Positions 58,201-64,000 of a stretch of DNA of 64,000 nucleotides are shown one piece after another. The stretch lies in assembly GCA_030686995.1 (NCBI GenBank), contig CM060692.1:8537465-8601464 (forward strand), written 5' to 3'. Both the position numbers and the translations under genes were made by a program. The notes beneath the pieces were generated by a model. It did no database searches, was not told the origin of the DNA, and was given only the letters and a program-made list of their open reading frames with translations. The stretch's first letter is position 1; every line of letters starts with the position of its first letter. The DNA is from Artemisia argyi. Taxonomy: Eukaryota > Streptophyta > Magnoliopsida > Asterales > Asteraceae.

Positions 58201-61200
58201 GAAGTCTTCTAAGTATTACAAGACTTATAATTAAAGTAAGACGTTAGCTTGTTATGGTCTTTTAATTAAGACATATACAAGAAGTCATTGAGTTGATCAA
58301 TGATTAATAACGTATAGTGGGATTATAACAAGTTTATGTTTTATAAGACATAAACATGAAGTGACTTGATTAATAAGTACTTGGGTTATAAAGCATGCAA
58401 TTGGCTTGAAAATACTATTATACCATTAAGTTGATTTAGTTGGTAAATAGGTATGCCAACAGGAATATGGTTATCTTATATATATTGTTAGATCTTCTTA
58501 CAATATTAATTCTAATTGAAATACCACTTATAGATGGTATGTTCAGTTAGGGAATCAAACTCTTGTTAGATTGTTTGATTAAAGATAACTATGATTTCTA
58601 TTCTTCTAAAAGTTATCAAGGTTAGAAATTGAGTATGACTTGAATATACTCAAATTAGACTCCTAGAAGATTAATAAGACGTTATTGAATTATGAAATGT
58701 GATGAATCACATTAAGTCTTAAAATTGAAGTTCTAAATTTGTTAAGTTACTTATGTGAAGGTTATTAACAAAGAGCTATCAATGCGTATTTGTAAAGTCC
58801 TAAAAGAGAAAATTGGATTGTTGCTCTAATTGCTAAGTACTTATATTCTATATAATACTAAAGGCAAGTGGGAGTATTTTATCTTGAAAGATAGAATTAC
58901 AAGATACATAATCTTCTAAAGACACACTAGTAAAAATCATGATGAGGCAAAACATGTAAATGATAAACCTCAAGATGATGGAATTATCATTCATAGATCC
59001 ACTTGGATATCTCAGGTATTTAAATAATATGCAGATGATTATATGATGTAGTATTACCAAGAATAATGAATTGGGTAAATTACTCATATTATGAATGATG
59101 TAGATGCTGTTCATAAAGATATTCAAATTTAGAAAATTTGGTTTATCTTAATTCTTAATAGTTAGAGAATGATGATGAATTTATTCAAAGATAATGTAAC
59201 CCTAGTGGTTTAAATCTTTGTGAAATAATCATATGGACAAAATTGTACACATATCTTAATGCATGTCTTATGACAAGATTATTAATCATACTTAAAGCAA
59301 TTAACTATGATTGAATACTCTTTCTTAAGTACATTAAAGATATAAAGATGGTAATTGTCATATTTACATGAATGTGAAATTTGACAATGGAATATTAATA
59401 ACTATTTCTTGAATAATTACTTGAGCGAGGACGATAAGTAATCAAAAAGGAGTTTATGAATTCAAGAAAATCTTTAAAGTGTACAAAATGCAATAATTCA
59501 TGAATGGATAAATGCACGCATCTAGGAGATTATTCTTATGATAAATTATTAAATCTATGTTTAGGTTTATAATTAAAATAAGGTAACTTCTAAGTATTTC
59601 TGAAAGCTAGTGGGAGTATTATGTTTGATTTACTAAATCATATATGTTGTATAACATATAAGAGTAACATTCCATATAAGTAAAGGTTAGACTTAATTTG
59701 GAATGAAACGTTACTTGAAAGATTTAGGAAATATATAACATACAACCTTGAAACAAAAGTTTATTATTAAATAAACAAGTGCGGTAAATAAATTCTAAAT
59801 AGAATATGATATAGGATGACTAAATGGATATACCTATTTGTAAAGATCAAACATGAATAAAATCTAAGTTTGACTGAAGGATTTTCATGTGCATTATATT
59901 ATTGTTGTATCATGCTTAAGTGCTTAAATGATTTGACAATATTTGATATCCAATTTAAAGTTATTATATAACTTGTGTAATAGATATTCTAATGAAAAAT
60001 GTTTGAAATTAGAATAATGATCCTCAAATTGGAATAGCTCCTAAACATTACACATTGGATATTAAGTTTACGGAAGTTTTAAGAGCATATTGTGTTTAAT
60101 ATACAATGATGCTGGTTTAATTGAGATGACACTCAATAACTAGTCATGGTAGGATTCTATCCTTGTTAATGGCCATGAGAACTAGTTGTGCTTACTAAGA
60201 GCATAGTTGCATTATACATTAAAGAATTAGAATACTTTAAACTTTAAAAGGTTTGAAAGTTTGATTGTCATAAGTTGGTAATTGAGGATATCACATTATT
60301 TATGAAGAATTATGTAGATATATCAAGATAGTTGGATATACACATACAAGAATTTTAATTATTGAATTCTTGAAAGAAGTATTCTCAAAATTCAAATAGA
60401 TCAAAGTTAGATGAAACTATGCCATGTCAACAAGTATGATTACTTGAAGCATAATTGTCTTCAAGTTATTACTTGAGACAAGATTCATTAACTAGAATTA
60501 TCATGCATTGATCTATTTTGGTATTTGGATAAAGGACATTAAGCAATTATTATTTATAATGAATTAAAGTACTTAGTACGTTTGTTTTCATTAATAATAA
60601 ATTGTGTCCTATATTTGCATGTTTAAATCCGTGAATAACTTATGTCATTCTAAATTGTCCGTTGTCGATTAATGATATGGGAATATCATTAAACTAAGAT
60701 AAATTTGAGTATTGGTTAATAATATACTTGAAAGTATATTGATGAGTTAACATACCAATTTCACATGATATTCGATGAATTGAATATTGGACTTATCCCA
60801 ATAATATGATTTAATATTTAATGTGAGAATCATATTTAAAGTTATCCTCAGACTTGAGATACCAGATAAGTGTCATGGATGTAGTGCATTTTTGTGAAGC
60901 AATCTACCGCTCACCGTAACAGGGAGTCATAAGGGTTGTTTTCAGAAGTGTTGCAAAGTTCATGGGTTATTCTTGTAGTCAAGAGAGAATTTGTTCCTTC
61001 TGATTTGTTCAGAAGTTTAATACTGCTGGGCCCCTCGTAGGGTTGACAAAATGTTTGCGTGGCCACGCCCAAAGTCTATCTGGAATACGTTCAGATGTTT
61101 TGGTAATTTTGTTCAATCATAAAGAGACGAGAAACAGAAATTTAATAAAGAACCTCACATCTTTATTAATGTGGTATTAGTAATGAAAGGATAATTATAA

Positions 61201-61306
61201 TGATGAATCATTAAAGGTTTTTCAGGAAACCTAGCTCGGATTGAACTAGGGGCATTGGAGTGTTGCAAGACGCTAACCAATGTCATTTTACTATTAATAG
61301 ATATCC
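55256..61306 (+). other. 6-kb non-coding interior
   Basis: Stops are frequent in all frames. A segment with AGTAAACGTGAGAC and GCGTGAGACC occurs at about 56438-56560 and again at 57868-57960. The phrase CAGTGGGAGT or AGTGGGAGTATT recurs at 57434, 57492, 58867 and 59610. The last 450 bases (from about 60880) are richer in GC than the rest. Confidence 0.7.
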
Positions 61307-61316
61307 AAGTGGGAGC
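61307..61316 (+). other. Polypurine tract
   Basis: AAGTGGGAGC directly before the 3' LTR, the usual Copia-type form. Confidence 0.75.
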
Positions 61317-62080
61317 TGTTAAATATATGGATAAATATTAATATGTAAATGTCTAGTATCGAACCCGAGACCTCGGGATTGCACACTTTACAAACAAGAA
61401 TAATGTAAAATAAATATATATATATTAAATGTATTGAATATATATATTTATAACACTTAATGGACTAAACGGTCGTTAGTTATTAACCGTATGGACTAAC
61501 TATCGTTAATAATGAAAGATAAGGACTAGAGTGAAACTTGGGAGTCAAGAAGGATCTAGAACCCCTAAGGGGTGTCCTAGGCCGGTCGATCATGGGGGGG
61601 AAAGCCCAACCCATGCCTTGCTTGATCACCAAGAAATCACCTAGTATATATACAATGCCAAGGGTTAGACTTTCACATCTTTTGTGCACACACTCTAACC
61701 CTAAAACTTTGTTTTCTTCTCTTTGGTTTCTTGGCCGATCGACTCAACACCCCACAAGGGTTCTTGGATCGATTTTGGTTCTTCCAAAATTAAGTGATTT
61801 GTTTACTTGCAACAAACCTTTATTCGTTGGTAGTTTGTGTGTACAAGAACGAGGTAATTACTTACTCTAGTAATTATCAAGGGATCGATTAACAAAACGG
61901 TAAGGGGTTAATCATTAATCCATATAAACCCTAATTAGGGTTCTTCATATTGTTAAAGACAATTGCCTTTGATTCTTGTTCGGGCTAGAATCACCACGGT
62001 ACGTTCCTATTTATGTTTTTGTTAATAATTATATGTTATACTTGATCCTTCGCTTCCGCATATGTGACTACTTGATATTA

Positions 62081-62143
<63 letters not shown>

Positions 62144-62167
62144 TGTCATGGTTATTTAATTCTAACA
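61317..62167 (+). repeat. LTR, 3' copy
   Basis: As the 5' LTR, with AT run of 58 bases (62083-62140). A 110-codon frame in both LTRs is LTR sequence and not a gene. Confidence 0.9.
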
Positions 62168-62280
62168 TAGAATACGAGATCGTGATATATTAAATGAAAA
62201 ACTGAGAACAAATGAAAAAACACGAAACTAAGAAAAAGTTAAACCAAAGGAGAAAAATTAAAAATTTGCGAGTTTAACAA

Positions 62281-62380
62281 GTGGGCGAAACATTGTAAGG
62301 AACAAAGAAGCTTGGCTCTAGAATTGAACTCCGGACTTCTCTTTTCCATACAATGTCTTGACCGCTGGTCCAACCCCACA
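62281..62380 (-). mobile_element. tRNA-derived SINE-like relic, copy 4
   Basis: Minus strand: GTGGGGTTGGACCAGCGG, then GGAGTTCAATTCTAGAGCC. Best preserved of the four. Confidence 0.55.
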
Positions 62381-63789
62381 AGTACATCAATTAAATGACT
62401 TTATTAATAGTTAATAAGTGGAAGATTTTTCAGTGGAAAAAGAAAAGAAAATTCAAAGGATGGTGAGGAAAATAGTCTCACTTAAACAAGATCGTACGTT
62501 ATTTATCTAACTATCTTATAATAGAGAAAGACTTACTATTAATAGAAATACTTAAAATTAAGCAATACAACTTATAAATCTATGAGTACAACCACCAATG
62601 CTACTTATAAAAATTCCCCTCATATTTAATTATAACATACAGTTAATACTAACATTAAATACAATAAATAAATCATTATGTACATTAAATACAATTAATT
62701 AGCTGGTCAATAAATACAATTAATTCACTTATTAAAACAACCCTTATATAAGAAATACAAATTATCAAGCATATTGTACAACCAATTTAAACACAATTCC
62801 TGCATTAAATGTCATTAATACAAATAATAAAGCACATTATACAAACATTCAAGCCCGAACGGGCAACGGGCCAAATGGGCTCGACCCGAACGGGCACGCG
62901 TCAAACAGTCTCGAGCCCGAACGGACATGAGCTAAACGAAATTTTTGATATCTGTAAATTTATTGTCAAAAAAAAAAAAAAAAAAAATGCTAGTTTATAT
63001 CTAATTTTCATTTCTTTATACTTTGAGCTTAAATAGAACTTTCAACCTGGAGTTTTAAATTTGTTCTTTTCACTTTAAACATACCATAGTTCTATAGGTA
63101 TGCATGCACTTGCAAAAAATCATATGACTTTATGCGGTGTATACATAAAAAGTACAGTTTCATCTTGGTTAAATGTCCAATAGGTTACAATAATGTTTGA
63201 TCCCCGTTGGAGAAGATGTTAATCTCATTTGACAAACGTACAATGCTGTAGCTTCCTAAAATTCTTTCTAAAAGCATTCTTACCGTCTGATTGAGCGAGT
63301 CGGCTCACTTTCATCACATTCCAATCAACTTACGACAACTCCAATTAGAAAGAATTAAACATGAAAATTAGGATGATGTATTTTTCCCTTCATAAACTTA
63401 GCTTGGATTTAACATATGAATAGATATCTCAAATCCAGACCTGATCATGGTCTGAAAATCGAATCGACCAAATCCGAACTAGAGTAAAATGCTCAAATCC
63501 AATTGAATTTATGGGATCTTTGATCCGGGCCTAGCATGTACGAATTCTAAGCAGTTCCTTCATAGCTCCTTGCTAGTAGTCGAATAAAAAATTGCCATTA
63601 AAATAAAAGGACCGGCTAGGTCGGTCTATTAAGAGGACCATAAATAGCCCTCGAAAGCGCATCAAAGATTCATAGATTATCTGAATAAAATAAACCATGA
63701 AAGTTGTTACCAGTATAATTCCACAAGAGGCCTTGTATACATGTATATATCAGGTGTGTTTGGTGCAGTGTTTATAAGTAGAGTAAATT
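62381..63789. other. Array filler, no gene
   Basis: Has a Helitron-like start-type stretch (A|TCTTATAATAGAG, 62506), CCCGAACGGGC inverted words at 62853-62930, an A-run at 62969-62987 and the array modules at 63090-63440. Nothing coding. Confidence 0.45.
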
Positions 63790-64000
63790 ACATGGTTGGT
63801 CCCTGTGGTTTGCCAAAATAACAACTTTCGTCCTTATCTTTTAAAAGTTGCATGGCTAGTCCCTAAGTACGTAAACAAATAACACCACAGGTCCCTTGGT
63901 TTAACTGGTGTTAACTAGGTTAGTTAAAATTTACAAGTTAGCCCCCTTTGGTTAAATAGCGCTGCATCGTTAATCCTTTAGCGCTGCATCGTTAATCCTT
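63790..64000. mobile_element. MITE-like repeat, cut by the window end
   Basis: AAATTACATGGTTGGTCCC and CCTGTGGTTTGCCAAAAT are phrases of a repeat common in plant genomes. The other end is not in the window. The last 44 bases are two perfect copies of a 22-bp unit (63957-63978, 63979-64000), probably a longer tandem array continuing outside. Confidence 0.5.

Larger units (their letters stand above)
54437..62167 (+). mobile_element. Large non-coding LTR element (LARD-like), 7,731 bp
   Basis: LTRs 54437-55240 (804 bp) and 61317-62167 (851 bp), ends TGTTA...TAACA, target duplication TAGAA (54432-54436 and 62168-62172). The LTRs differ by three small changes plus a TA-run length difference (12 versus 58 bases), so the insertion is recent. 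The 6-kb interior has no frame above 92 codons and no recognisable protein. Primer site and purine tract have Copia-like form. Large elements with long non-coding interiors are called LARDs. Confidence 0.92.
49246..64000. repeat. Degenerate array of duplicated segments, right block
   Basis: Same modules as the left block: GCGAGTATCTATGC (49266), AAGTTAAGACAAAAGG (49495), the SINE-like relic (62281), GTATGCATGCACTTGC (63098), GAATAGATATCTC (63418). The phytocyanin-like exons at 50914 and 54249 belong to it. Large insertions (51321-54150 and 54437-62167) make up most of its length. Confidence 0.75.

Noticed and set aside
55241..61316. Decayed Copia polyprotein inside the large non-coding element
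   Set aside because: I looked for the usual protease, integrase and reverse transcriptase motifs by eye in likely places and found none; a translated search would be needed to be certain.
54651..61870. About 110-codon frames in both LTRs of the 54437-62167 element
   Set aside because: Duplicate LTR sequence with no domain; they extend across probable promoter and leader.
62853..62930. CCCGAACGGGC inverted words as a Helitron end or terminator
   Set aside because: No CTRR-T follows at the right distance, and no paired start or empty site is visible.

Overview
This is plant nuclear DNA: AT-rich, gene-poor and made almost entirely of transposable elements and their debris. The types are those of a seed plant, most likely a eudicot: Athila-type Ty3 and Copia-type LTR elements, Helitron termini, a tRNA-derived SINE, and hAT-like and Stowaway-like MITEs. 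I lean towards Asteraceae from the general look of the repeats, which is an impression and not evidence. I see no intact host gene, rRNA, tRNA or CRISPR array.

Layout. (1) 1-18544 and 49246-64000 are two blocks of one degenerate array of locally duplicated segments. Each unit carried a phytocyanin-like (early nodulin-like) gene on the minus strand; only broken pieces remain. The best are a two-exon pseudogene at 8581-9232 and one at 50914-54370 whose intron has been split by about 2.8 kb of repeats. Because the units resemble each other, they act as empty-site references, and several insertions can be defined to the base. (2) 18545-49245 is intrusive DNA between the blocks. It contains an Athila-type element (25739-33449), an unusual element with 3.1-kb LTRs and a 669-bp body (37403-44211), a 1.74-kb palindrome (47038-48775), and exon-sized relics of an NT-C2-like gene, a coiled-coil gene and a poly(A) polymerase gene. 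It is edged by Helitron-type termini, so it may be a nested Helitron that captured gene pieces.

Four LTR elements are complete end to end with matching 5-bp target duplications: 13532-15107 (gag-only, LTRs differ at one base), 25739-33449 (gag plus protease, most of pol deleted), 37403-44211 (no coding), and 54437-62167 (no coding). None has reverse transcriptase or a complete integrase, yet three have nearly identical LTRs. They must have been moved by enzymes encoded elsewhere, so the window is dominated by recently active non-autonomous elements.

The most unusual items are two homologous stem-loops with three compensated base pairs inside the 669-bp body, the spacer-free 0.87-kb inverted repeat, a cluster of TGACGGCGTCA sites in the Athila LTR, and a single in-frame stop separating gag from protease.
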